A stretch of DNA of 32,771 nt from Verrucomicrobiota bacterium. GTDB taxonomy: Bacteria; Verrucomicrobiota; Verrucomicrobiia; Chthoniobacterales; UBA10450. Position numbers and translations under genes: made by a program. Shown one piece after another: positions 14,128 through 22,225 of the stretch (positions within the stretch are counted from its first letter, which is position 1; every line of letters starts with the position of its first letter). The notes under the pieces were generated by a model. That model did not search any database, had not been told where the DNA came from, and worked only from the letters and a program-made list of their open reading frames with translations. The stretch spans positions 1 to 32,771 of the forward strand of contig QHRO01000251.1 of NCBI GenBank assembly GCA_003220155.1, written 5' to 3'.

Positions 14128-16074
14128 ATGGCCGACCCGATCAGTCCATCTCCTGTTGCTCCCGAAGCGGGCATGGTGCCTAACACGCCGGGGCCGGAGC
14201 GCGCCGATCTCCGCCCGGAAAACATTCAAGACGCTGTTATTCGGCTGGCGGGAAATTCGCAGGACGGAATTCAAACCGCCGGCGCATTTCTCGCACGACT
14301 CGCCGGGCGCAGCGATCAGGATGTCATGACGTACATGACGATTCCCGCGACCATTTCCGGAGGGCCCTCGATCTTTCAAGTACGCATCGGCTCGGGCGAA
14401 GTCTTATCGGCCGGTGATGAAGCCGATTTTCTCGTCGCGTTCTATCAGCACAGTTACCAGGACCACATCGGTTTCGTGCGCGAGGGTGGCGTGGTGCTTT
14501 ACGATTCGGATAACGTTGAGCCGAATTTCGACGACAAACGGTTCGTTTACGTTGGCGTGCCCATTACTGGATTGACGGTTGAGGCTCTTGGCGGAACGGC
14601 AAAGGACAAAGGCAAAAACATTTTCGTCCTCGGTCTGATCACGAAAATCTTCAGTCTTGATGTCGAGAAGCTAAAGAAAATCATCACCGAAAAATTTGCC
14701 GGGAAGAATGAGAGCATCGTCAACACTGCCTTGATGGCGTTTCAGGCCGGCTACGCTTATCCGGTCGGCAAGGTGCTGACGCATCAGTATCAATTCGAAC
14801 ATATTCCCAAAAAAGCCGGCGCCCGCGCCCAGATCACGATGGATGGAAACCAGGCGCTCGCCTACGGATTGATCGCTGCGGGCGTGCGCTACGGCGCTGG
14901 TTATCCGATCACGCCCTGGTCGTCGGTCATGGAAACGTTGCGGCGCGAACTTCCGAAATACGGCGGCATATTTGTCCAGGCCGAGGACGAACTTGGCGCG
15001 GTCTCGTTAGCGCTCGGGTTTTCGTATTCCGGCTATCTCGCTGTTACTGGCAGCGCTGGTCCGGGAATTTCGCTCAAGACCGAAGCGATCGGCTGGGCCT
15101 CGATGGCGGAGATCCCGCTCATTATTTGCAATATTCAACGCGGTGGGCCGAGCACCGGATTGCCGACCAACGTCGAGCAGAGCGATTTGCATCAGGCGAT
15201 CTATGGCGGACACGGCGACAGCCCACGTGTCGTGCTCGCGGCTAAGACGGTGGAAGATTGTTTTTACATCGCAATCGAAGCTGCCCGGATCGCGCGCAAG
15301 TACAGCACGCCGGTTTTCATTTTGAGCGATACTTCGCTGGCGACGCGGATCGAAGCGTTCGATGAACCGGATCTTTCGAAATTGATGGTCGATCCGAAAC
15401 CGGACCTCTCGCCACGCCAGACTTTTAAGCCGTACCCGGTCGACGCGATTACTCAGCATATTCCCCCGGGCACGCGGATTCTCGACGGCAAATATCCGCT
15501 TTTGTCCGGACTCGAACACGACGAGATGGGTCACCCCACGGGCAGTCCGAAATTGCACATGGTGATGACGGCGAAGCGTCGCAATAAATTGCGCAAACTC
15601 GCCGAGGAAATTCCGTTGCCGGAAATTTATGGCGACAAAGAAGGCGACGTTCTCCTGGTCGGCTGGGGATCGACTTATGGCCCGATCCACGACGCGGTGA
15701 AACAGGCGCGCGATCATGGAGAAAAAGTCGGTGCGATTCATTTGCGCCACATTCATCCGCTACCGAACGGCATTGAAAAAATCTTCGCGAACTTCAAACG
15801 GATCGTCGTTGTCGAAATGAACGACCAGGGAGTTTATGGCTTCGGCCAGCTTGCGATCATTTTGCGGGCGCGCTACTGCGAACCGAAGATCGAAAGCTTT
15901 ACCAAAACCGACGGTCTTACTTTTCGGGTCAAAGAAATTCTGGACGGCGTTTTCAAAGGCCGCTCATTTGCCGCTAGAAAAATTCCGCGCGACGGAGCTG
16001 CCATCGTTCACGCCGACACCGCACCTGAGAGCGTGAAATCGGTCAGAGAAGTGGTGCCGCAGGGAGTCGGGTAG
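14128..16074 (+). CDS. korA: 2-oxoacid:ferredoxin oxidoreductase, fused gamma-alpha subunit (KorA type)
   Basis: 648 residues from ATG 14128; an upstream TTG frame (14020) would run through a repeat and is unlikely. The N-terminal third is the gamma (POR) domain, with RLAGNSQDGIQTAG, SGGPSIFQVRIGSGEV and ending near GYAYPVGKV. The rest is the alpha chain pyrimidine-binding domain: GYPITPWSSVMETL, EDELGAVSLALGFSYSGYLA, TGSAGPGISLKTEA and NIQRGGPSTGLPT. The C-terminal domain has VGWGSTYGP. Such enzymes oxidise 2-oxoglutarate (or a related 2-oxoacid) to the acyl-CoA with ferredoxin, using thiamine diphosphate bound mostly by the beta subunit. No beta subunit gene (korB) is adjacent: the next gene is convergent and unrelated. 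Substrate assignment is by overall similarity only. Confidence 0.9.
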   Translation: MADPISPSPVAPEAGMVPNTPGPERADLRPENIQDAVIRLAGNSQDGIQTAGAFLARLAGRSDQDVMTYMTIPATISGGPSIFQVRIGSGEVLSAGDEADFLVAFYQHSYQDHIGFVREGGVVLYDSDNVEPNFDDKRFVYVGVPITGLTVEALGGTAKDKGKNIFVLGLITKIFSLDVEKLKKIITEKFAGKNESIVNTALMAFQAGYAYPVGKVLTHQYQFEHIPKKAGARAQITMDGNQALAYGLIAAGVRYGAGYPITPWSSVMETLRRELPKYGGIFVQAEDELGAVSLALGFSYSGYLAVTGSAGPGISLKTEAIGWASMAEIPLIICNIQRGGPSTGLPTNVEQSDLHQAIYGGHGDSPRVVLAAKTVEDCFYIAIEAARIARKYSTPVFILSDTSLATRIEAFDEPDLSKLMVDPKPDLSPRQTFKPYPVDAITQHIPPGTRILDGKYPLLSGLEHDEMGHPTGSPKLHMVMTAKRRNKLRKLAEEIPLPEIYGDKEGDVLLVGWGSTYGPIHDAVKQARDHGEKVGAIHLRHIHPLPNGIEKIFANFKRIVVVEMNDQGVYGFGQLAIILRARYCEPKIESFTKTDGLTFRVKEILDGVFKGRSFAARKIPRDGAAIVHADTAPESVKSVREVVPQGVG

Positions 16075-16102
16075 GTCCGAGCCGGACTGGCGTTTTTGCT
16101 CG
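16074..16102 (+). repeat. Partial copy of GTCATTCCGAGC-type element
   Basis: 29 bases starting at the last base of the oxidoreductase stop codon (GGTCCGAGCCGGACTGGCGT, then TTTTGCTCG) match 6470-6498 with two differences. It continues GGATGAC, like the right end of the 13889 element. It lies in the 228-base gap between convergent genes; the rest of that gap shows nothing I can name. Confidence 0.6.
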
Positions 16103-16302
16103 GATGACGAAGCGCGGGGGCCGGCGACCGCGTCTCAGCGGAAGCTGGACGAGTATTGAATTGCGAATTCTCGTCAGCGGGAAACTTGACTGCCTTAAGC
16201 CATCAAGTCTCTCTGTGGCCGAAAAGAATTAAGTTCGATTAGCCTTTTGATTTGTTGCAGTTGCTGAGGGGCGAACTCGCAGCCGCTTTTCCGATAGGCG
16301 AA

Positions 16303-17151
16303 TTACTCGCGCCCGTTTTTGTACGTTATCACGCGACCCCATAAATTTTTGGTGCCCCAAATACCCGCCCGCAAACATTCGAGCTGCACGATCTGGCTGT
16401 GATCGATGAAGAGGTTTACCTCCGCGCCGTAATTTTTTATGTACCAGGCAAACACATCTGGATCGGCCGCTTCGAACATGAGCCGGTCGAGGCCGAGCTC
16501 GTTAATAAATCGCGCCGGCACGTCTGTTCGCCACGATCTCACATTTTCGGTAATGCCTTCGCTTTCGACCATGATGATGTCAGCACCGGCATCGAGAAAT
16601 CGGCTGGCTTGTGCAATGGCCCACGCCGGATCGAAAGTGCCTTCGGATTCGAGTTCCGAAGTGTTAGTCCCGCCGCCGGCACCGAATTGAATTCCCACCT
16701 CCGGCTTCGCTTTCAATCCAGATTTGTGCACCAGCGCGATCAGACGCAACCAATCATCGGTCGGGATCGAAACAAACCCCGCGGAAATCTCGACAATGTC
16801 GAAGCCGAGATTCCTGCATTCCCTGAGGTATTGAGGCACGACATCATGACCCTGGACAAGGACGTGCTCGATGAATCCGCCGGTGGAAACGAGCACGCCG
16901 TGTTCATGGCAAAGATCGATAATCTCTCTTACGACTCCCTCGGGCATGAGGCTAAACGAACCGCCGGCGAACTTGAGCGAATCAATGTAGCGTCCCATTG
17001 TTTCGAAAAGGTCTTCGAGATGGCGTCGGCCGTAAGCGGAGTAATAGGGCCCGCGGATTTCGGTTAAGCCGCGCTTGCGCGGTTTGATTTCGCGTTCGTT
17101 CAGGCGCAGAAACGGAAAACTCCGCTCGACTTTTCGACTCTTCGATTTCAT
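16303..17151 (-). CDS. Phosphosulfolactate synthase family protein (ComA/HSA32-like)
   Basis: 282 residues, full length for the family. Marks: KPRKRGLTEIRGPYYSAYGR, DLFETMGRYIDSLKFAGGSF, the barrel strands GVLVSTGGF and GFDIVEISAGFVSIP, KPEVGIQFGAGGGT, ADIIMVESEGI and the C-terminal LFIDHSQIVQLECLRAGIWG. ComA condenses sulfite with phosphoenolpyruvate in coenzyme M synthesis in archaea. The plant homologue HSA32 is a heat-stress protein with no shown synthase role. The GPYYS and FAGGS variants are, from memory, closer to HSA32. No other coenzyme M genes are nearby, so a CoM role is doubtful. Upstream is an element at 17225-17283 and a small gene on the same strand. Confidence 0.9.
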   Translation of the reverse strand: MKSKSRKVERSFPFLRLNEREIKPRKRGLTEIRGPYYSAYGRRHLEDLFETMGRYIDSLKFAGGSFSLMPEGVVREIIDLCHEHGVLVSTGGFIEHVLVQGHDVVPQYLRECRNLGFDIVEISAGFVSIPTDDWLRLIALVHKSGLKAKPEVGIQFGAGGGTNTSELESEGTFDPAWAIAQASRFLDAGADIIMVESEGITENVRSWRTDVPARFINELGLDRLMFEAADPDVFAWYIKNYGAEVNLFIDHSQIVQLECLRAGIWGTKNLWGRVITYKNGRE

Positions 17152-17224
17152 TGACCTTCAACTAACGAACGCAGCGCAAGGTGCAATCGGGTGTTTTTCG
17201 GTTAACGCGCGCACCTACGCTCCT

Positions 17225-17283
17225 GTAGCGGCGGTCTGTGACCGCCGGAATTCAGAAGATCGGCACTCACAGAGCGCCGCTAC
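17225..17283. repeat. Paired-hairpin element (GGAGCGGCGG-related)
   Basis: Outer inverted repeat GTAGCGGCG / CGCCGCTAC. Inner hairpins are CGGCGGTC-tgt-GACCGCCG (17229-17247) and CGGCACTC-aca-GAGCGCCG with one mismatch. It shares the GCGGCGGTCT core with the element at 4402. It lies between the small gene (ending 17330) and the ComA-like gene (starting 17151), both on the minus strand. Confidence 0.75.
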
Positions 17284-17329
17284 GGAAGAAGCAGGCAAGA
17301 GCAGGAATGCGGATACAAACAATCTGGTG

Positions 17330-17590
17330 CTACGCGGGTAACACGGTTGAAAGTGTTACTTCGCTATCGATGGTTTGCTTGAAGACATTTTCCACCTTCG
17401 CGCCAATTTTTGATCCATCGCGGTCGACAATCCAGCACTGCTGACCCTCCTGGAAGGGGCCGCGCGCGAGTACCTTAAGCAGAATACCCTCTTCCCTCGT
17501 CGGATCAGCGAGGACTTCGGCGCAGATCGCCTCCGTCTCGCCGAAGTCGGTCAGCAGCTTCAATTTTTCGTCTATCTTAGGTTTTTGCAT
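17330..17590 (-). CDS. Small conserved-looking hypothetical protein
   Basis: 86 residues from ATG 17590, with GGTAAG directly before the ATG. The sequence is soluble, acidic and strand-rich (ILLKVLARGPFQEGQQCWIV, GSKIGAKVENVFKQ). Residues 45-80 could form a small beta barrel. No known domain is recognised. It is on the same strand as SixA upstream and the ComA-like gene downstream, but gaps of about 170 bases on each side argue against a tight operon. No other frame in this stretch looks better, and codon use resembles the neighbours, so I believe it is real, with moderate certainty. Confidence 0.6.
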   Translation of the reverse strand: MQKPKIDEKLKLLTDFGETEAICAEVLADPTREEGILLKVLARGPFQEGQQCWIVDRDGSKIGAKVENVFKQTIDSEVTLSTVLPA

Positions 17591-17760
17591 CTTACCAGAT
17601 CGACAAGAAATGATCGCCGCAGACGCTGCCCTCGCGTGTAGAAAACGATTCTATTAATTTTGAATGGCGCCGCATCCCGCAGATCGAAGACCATGAGCAG
17701 TAGCGGCAGGACGAGAATAGGATTCGTTGAAACCAGGGCGATAACAGCCGCAACTGATGG

Positions 17761-18234
17761 CTAACCTTGCAAAAATTTCGGCACGATCATCCACTGAAGC
17801 CTCCACTCACCTGCGTTTTCTCGTTTCAGGCAAACCACGCAGCCGAATTGAAAAGCAACGACGTCGTTGTCCGAGTTGCCAGTCAGCAAAAATGCCACCA
17901 GCCTGCCGAGGAATGGCAGGTGACCCACGATCATCACGTTTCTATTCGCTTGTTCCAGTTCCTGTTTGATGGGTTCAACCGCATCTTTTGGAGCGAGTCC
18001 ATCGTGGTGCATCACGGCTTTCGTGCCAGCGCTCGTGCAAGGGGCGAGAAGCTCTGCTGTTTGTTGCGCTCGCGCTTTTCCGCTGTGCCAGATCTCAGTC
18101 ACCTGCAAGCCACTGCTCGTTCGCAGAAAGTCGGCGATCTTCTGAACGTCGCGAGAGCCGCTTTCCGTGAGCGTGCGCTCCGGGTCTATCTCCTCCGGCT
18201 TAGATTCTCCATGTTGCACGAGATAGATTTGCAT
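17761..18234 (-). CDS. sixA: Phosphohistidine phosphatase SixA
   Basis: 157 residues, the usual SixA size. It is a histidine phosphatase (phosphoglycerate-mutase fold) that removes phosphate from histidine phosphotransfer domains; in E. coli it acts on phosphotransfer proteins such as NPr and, in early work, ArcB. The catalytic motif at residues 7-9 reads QHG, not RHG (His8 retained). ERTLTESGSRDVQKIA follows, then IWHSGKARAQQTAELL, and the second histidine is in IVGHLPFLGRL. A strong ribosome site (AGGAGG, 10 bases upstream of ATG 18234) overlaps the 20-base gap after the MBL gene, so the two form an operon. Confidence 0.92.
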   Translation of the reverse strand: MQIYLVQHGESKPEEIDPERTLTESGSRDVQKIADFLRTSSGLQVTEIWHSGKARAQQTAELLAPCTSAGTKAVMHHDGLAPKDAVEPIKQELEQANRNVMIVGHLPFLGRLVAFLLTGNSDNDVVAFQFGCVVCLKRENAGEWRLQWMIVPKFLQG

Positions 18235-18240
18235 TTGCCG

Positions 18241-18251
18241 CGCTCCTCCTA
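18241..18251 (-). promoter_or_regulatory. Ribosome binding site of sixA
   Basis: Reading the minus strand, AGGAGGAGCG follows the TAA stop of the MBL gene and precedes the sixA ATG with a spacing of about 10 bases. It is one of the few strong Shine-Dalgarno sites in the window and fixes the sixA start. Confidence 0.7.
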
Positions 18252-18254
18252 TTT

Positions 18255-18977
18255 TTAACGCAAAGCAAGCTCCATCCGGTCGTGGGCGATTTGTGTTTCG
18301 ATCCCTATGTCCCGAGCTATCGCCGCGATTGTCTTTCGAAGGGCGCGCTCGTCACCGGCGACAATCTCCGAACCGCAATGAGTAATGATCGCCCGCGGCA
18401 CGCCCTCTTTCGCGCACCAGCCGAGCTGCGTGCGAACGGGCGCATGCCCGATGAGTCTGTCGCCACGTCTGCGGACGAACGAGCGCTTGATCGTTGCGCC
18501 GTCGCCAATGTAGATCTGGACATCTTTTAACGCTGCGGCGCGATTGTGAATAAAAAGCAGATCCGGACCGTAGAAAATACAGGCGCGGCCTGCACTGATC
18601 CGGTACCCGACGGCTGGAGCCAGGATTGAATGTTCAACTGGGAAGGCCTCGAAGGTAATGCCGCAAATCCTAGTCGGCACTCGTTCCTTGATCAGATGTC
18701 GATCTTCGACGCGGCAGTTTGTTAAGATTTGCCAGGTCTTATCCGGCGCGTGCACGGGGCAAGACGCGCCATTTCGCAGACCCCAGGCGTGATCTGGATG
18801 CGCATGGGTGAGCACAATTGCATCCGGATGCAGACGCTCAAATTTGCCTAACCAATCAAGGCCGCAATCAATCATCACCCTCCGGGCGCGAAACGAGACA
18901 AGGAGCGAAGTGTGCATCTTGTGCTGCCGAGTCCGGGCTTCGATCTCGCCGCGTGTGCCGAGAAAGGTCAGTTTCAT
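18255..18977 (-). CDS. MBL-fold metallo-hydrolase
   Basis: 240 residues with the metallo-beta-lactamase fold: MKLTFLGTRGEIEARTRQHK at the N-terminus, HTSLLVSF, the metal motif HAHPDHAWGL (about residues 58-67), FPVEHS with a further metal-ligand candidate, FYGPDLLFI, and IITHCGSEIV near the C-terminus. The layout is like RNase Z/PqsE-type or phosphodiesterase-like members, but the substrate cannot be read from the sequence. It starts at ATG 18977 and ends 20 bases before sixA. Upstream on the same strand is a broken THEP1-type NTPase. Confidence 0.85.
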   Translation of the reverse strand: MKLTFLGTRGEIEARTRQHKMHTSLLVSFRARRVMIDCGLDWLGKFERLHPDAIVLTHAHPDHAWGLRNGASCPVHAPDKTWQILTNCRVEDRHLIKERVPTRICGITFEAFPVEHSILAPAVGYRISAGRACIFYGPDLLFIHNRAAALKDVQIYIGDGATIKRSFVRRRGDRLIGHAPVRTQLGWCAKEGVPRAIITHCGSEIVAGDERALRKTIAAIARDIGIETQIAHDRMELALR

Positions 18978-19006
18978 TTAGAAGCCGCCGAGGCATCTCG
19001 TAAATG

Positions 19007-19021
19007 TTGTCATTCTGAGCG
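19007..19021 (+). repeat. End fragment of GTCATTCCGAGC-type element
   Basis: TTGTCATTCTGAGCG matches the left end of the element at 6406 at 14 of 15 positions. It is followed by degraded sequence with no clear right end. It lies between the MBL gene start and the NTPase remnant. Confidence 0.45.
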
Positions 19022-19118
19022 GGGCGCAGAACCTCTGATCAGTCTATCTTATCGCGCTTCGTTGCGAGAAAGCACACTAGTGAAGACGCGACTGAAGAAA
19101 CCTGCTAGGAATGTTTCA

Positions 19119-19440
19119 TCAGCCTCGGTTGACCGCTTGAATCCTTCCGGGGAGTTCCGAAATAAGTCGGTCACGGTTGTCAGGTCGAACCTCGATGAGC
19201 AGCACGTCAGAGCGTGATTTAATCGCATTGGTAAATGGCAACGACCGCGCAAAGATTGTGGCAAGCAGCGGCTCTTCGCTGTCGAGCGCCTCGTTTACGA
19301 CATCACGGAAAATCGCTGGACGGATTTCCATCGGAGTCAATTTCATCAATCACCACCAGCTGTCGCGCTTGCACTGCACCCCGGCCGAGAGCGCGATCCG
19401 CGGTCTTCGGCAAAGCCCGGAAGCGATTAAACAGCGCTTG
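19119..19440 (-). pseudogene. Remnant of THEP1-type nucleoside-triphosphatase
   Basis: Two overlapping frames on the minus strand together give the middle and C-terminal part of a THEP1-like NTPase. Frame one reads ALGRGAVQARQLVVIDEI (Walker B) and then fails. Frame two continues PMEIRPAIFRDVVNEAL, LDSEEPLLATI, IKSRSDVLLIEV and RPDNRDRLISELPGRIQA to a stop at 19119. Removing one base near 19337 joins the frames as DEIAPMEIR, the family's expected order. The N-terminal part with the P-loop (GxxGxGKTT) is absent: the next gene starts divergently at 19542 and no P-loop can be found. I therefore call it a truncated, frameshifted gene. A single assembly error could explain the frameshift but not the missing P-loop. 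Confidence 0.55.
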
Positions 19441-19541
19441 TCGCGCTGGGATTCGTCGCAGACCCATTCGATTCGCTCCCACCAAGTTTCGACAGCTTCC
19501 CACAGCTCGAATCTGTCGAGGATGCTAGGTTATCGCAAGAA

Positions 19542-22220
19542 ATGAAGTCCGAGCAAACATTGCAGTCGGTGGTGGACTCGTTAGGCGAACACGCTGAGAA
19601 GACGGCCTTGCTGGTCCTCGGGAAGAAAGACCGACAGCGCTGGTCTTTTCAAGAACTTGCGGCTTGCGCGCGCTCGTTCGCAAATGGGCTCGTTAGACAA
19701 GATTTCACGCGGGGCGATGCGGTGGCGCTCATTGCGGAAAACAGCCCGGAATGGATCGCGGCTGTACTCGGGATCATTCGCGCGGGCATGGTGGCAGTGC
19801 CGCTGGATGTTCAGCTTGGCGACAAGACTCTGGTTCACACGCTGCAAGACAGCAAGGCGCGCGTAATCATTACGACAAAAAAGCGAGTGGAGCGGATCGA
19901 GAAGCTTGATCTCAAAGAGAAAGCGAAGCTCATCCTGCTCGATGCCGGTGAGGACGACGAGCAAAGCTGGAAGCAAGTCCTTGAGGAGGAAAAGACAGAA
20001 CTTCCGATCATCGGTGCCGACGATGGCGCGGTGTTGTTTTATACGTCAGGAACAACCGGCCCGCCTAAAGGCGTGCCCTTAAGTCACGGCAATATCGCTT
20101 CGCAACTCGAAGCCATTACTGATTTACAAGTCATGAGCGAGACGGATCGCGTGCTGCTACCTCTCCCGCTCCATCACGTCTATCCGTTCGTCATTGGCAT
20201 GCTCGCGCCACTGACTCTCGGTCTAACGTTGGTTTTGCCATTTTCGCTAAGTGGCCAGCAGTTGTTGCGCGCCATGCGCGAAGGTCAAGTAACCACGATC
20301 GTCGGGGTGCCGCGGCTCTACAGCGCGCTCTACTCCGGCATCAATGCGCGAGTGGAATCTTCCGGTTGGATCGCTCGCGGATTATTCGGCTCGTTGCTCG
20401 CGATGAGCGGTTTTGCGCGGAGGCTCGGACTACGCGCCGGCAAGTTACTGTTTCACTTCTTGCACAAACGGTTTGGTGAAAAGCTTCGGCTGCTCGCTTC
20501 CGGCGGCGCTGCGCTCGATCCGGAACTCGCTGCCAAACTCGAAGCGCTGGGCTGGCAAGTCGCTATTGGTTACGGCCTGACCGAGACATCACCACTGCTG
20601 ACGATCAATCTCCCGGGAAGATCGCGACGCGACGCCGTCGGTAAACCATTTCCGGGTGTCGAAATTCAGGTTGACCCAAAGGGACTCGATAAAGAAGAGC
20701 AGATCAATGGACACGACGTGGGCGAAGTCCTGGCGCGTGGAGCAAATGTCTTTGCGGGCTATCGGAATCTGCCTGACAAGACAGCGGAGGTTTTCACCAA
20801 TGACGGATGGTTTCGCACTGGTGATATGGGTTATTTGGATGACGATGGTTATCTTCATATCCTCGGCCGTATCTCTACGCTGATCAAAACTGAAAGCGGT
20901 GAGAAGATTCAGACCGAAGATGTCGAGGCGGTCTATGCCGAAAAGTCGGCCATTCGCGAGATAGGAGTGCTGGAGAAAGGCGGGAAGCTAGTTGCGCTTG
21001 TGGTGCCGAAGCAGGCAGGCCGCGCTGACGAGACAAAGGACACCGTGCGCAAGGCAATTGAAACTGCTTCGAAGCGGATGCCGAGTCATCAGCGCATTTC
21101 CGACTACGCGATCACTCCCGATGCGTTACCGCGCACGCGGCTCGGCAAAATCCAGCGTCATCGGTTGGCTGAACGTTACGAGCAGGCGAAAGAGGGCGGA
21201 GAAAAAACTCGTGCCGCGGGTCCCATGTCTGCCGAGGAAATGTCAGGCGAAGATCGCGCATTGTTGGAGGATCCCGCGGCGCAATCTGTCTGGGAATTAC
21301 TCGTGCAGCGATATCGGGGGAAACGGCTGACGCCGGACGCAAGCCCGCAGTTCGATCTCGGCATCGACTCAATCGAGTGGCTCAATGTTACACTCGAAAT
21401 CGCCGAATCCAGCGGTGTGGACCTAACTGAGCAGGCGATCGCTCGGATCGAGACCGTGCGCGATCTCCTGCGCGAAGTGACAGAGGGTGGCGAAGGTAAA
21501 TTGGTCGATCCGCTCGTCCAACCGGACCAAGCCCTCGACGAGAAACAGAAGCGTTGGATTGAGCCCCTCGGGCCTGTTGCTAGTGCGACTGCGCGCTTTC
21601 TTTATGCGGTGAATGGGGTACTGATGCGTTTGATTTTCCAGCTGCGCGCCGAGGGACTCGAGCATTTGCCGAGACACAGACAGTGGGTCCTGACGCCGAA
21701 TCACTCCAGTTATCTCGATTCGTTTGCAATTGCGGCACTGCTCGACTGGGCGCAGCTGCGCAAAACGTACTGGGGTGGTTGGACAGGCGTCGCTTTCGCG
21801 AATCCGGTGATGCGTTTCCTCAGCCGCTTGGGAAAGATTTTGCCGGTGGAACCGATGCGTGCTGCGCGCTCAAGCCTTGCCTTTGGCGCCGTGATTCTGA
21901 AAAATAAAAAGAATCTGGTTTGGTTTCCAGAGGGCGGACTCTCGCCCACCGGCGAACTCCAAGACTTTAAGCCGGGCATCGGAATGTTACTGGAACATTT
22001 TCCGACATCCACTATCCCGGTCTTCATTCGCGGCACACATGAGGCCCTGCCACCCGGAAAGTTTTTTCCCAAGCCGCATCCGATTCAGGTGGTATTTGGC
22101 CAGCCGCTCGATGCGTGCGAATTGAAGCGCAAGGGTCGTGGGGAAAAACCGCACCAGCAGATCGCGAACGCTTTACATGATAGCGTCGCCAAGCTAGCGA
22201 ATGGCCGCGATTCTTTTTGA
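19542..22220 (+). CDS. Acyl-adenylating enzyme fused to acyl carrier domain and PlsC-type acyltransferase
   Basis: 892 residues in three parts. An AMP-binding (acyl-CoA/acyl-ACP synthetase) domain covers about 1-545: YTSGTTGPPKG (from residue 167), GYGLTETSP, GWFRTGDMGYLDDDGY and the catalytic lysine in RTRLGKIQR (Lys536). An acyl carrier domain covers about 575-645 with FDLGIDSIEW; Ser610 is the likely phosphopantetheine site. A PlsC/LPLAT acyltransferase domain covers about 670-880 with NHSSYLD (His721, Asp726) and FPEGG (795-799). The likely chemistry is to activate a fatty acid, hold it on the built-in carrier and transfer it to a lysophospholipid or similar acceptor, much as Aas recycles lyso-PE in proteobacteria but with the domains in the opposite order. 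The acceptor is unknown. Start ATG 19542. Confidence 0.92.
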   Translation: MKSEQTLQSVVDSLGEHAEKTALLVLGKKDRQRWSFQELAACARSFANGLVRQDFTRGDAVALIAENSPEWIAAVLGIIRAGMVAVPLDVQLGDKTLVHTLQDSKARVIITTKKRVERIEKLDLKEKAKLILLDAGEDDEQSWKQVLEEEKTELPIIGADDGAVLFYTSGTTGPPKGVPLSHGNIASQLEAITDLQVMSETDRVLLPLPLHHVYPFVIGMLAPLTLGLTLVLPFSLSGQQLLRAMREGQVTTIVGVPRLYSALYSGINARVESSGWIARGLFGSLLAMSGFARRLGLRAGKLLFHFLHKRFGEKLRLLASGGAALDPELAAKLEALGWQVAIGYGLTETSPLLTINLPGRSRRDAVGKPFPGVEIQVDPKGLDKEEQINGHDVGEVLARGANVFAGYRNLPDKTAEVFTNDGWFRTGDMGYLDDDGYLHILGRISTLIKTESGEKIQTEDVEAVYAEKSAIREIGVLEKGGKLVALVVPKQAGRADETKDTVRKAIETASKRMPSHQRISDYAITPDALPRTRLGKIQRHRLAERYEQAKEGGEKTRAAGPMSAEEMSGEDRALLEDPAAQSVWELLVQRYRGKRLTPDASPQFDLGIDSIEWLNVTLEIAESSGVDLTEQAIARIETVRDLLREVTEGGEGKLVDPLVQPDQALDEKQKRWIEPLGPVASATARFLYAVNGVLMRLIFQLRAEGLEHLPRHRQWVLTPNHSSYLDSFAIAALLDWAQLRKTYWGGWTGVAFANPVMRFLSRLGKILPVEPMRAARSSLAFGAVILKNKKNLVWFPEGGLSPTGELQDFKPGIGMLLEHFPTSTIPVFIRGTHEALPPGKFFPKPHPIQVVFGQPLDACELKRKGRGEKPHQQIANALHDSVAKLANGRDSF

Positions 22221-22225
22221 AAGCG

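Noticed and set aside
15007-15756. 249-codon minus-strand frame opposite korA
   Set aside because: Lies against the conserved alpha-subunit domain; composition is that of a reverse-strand shadow.
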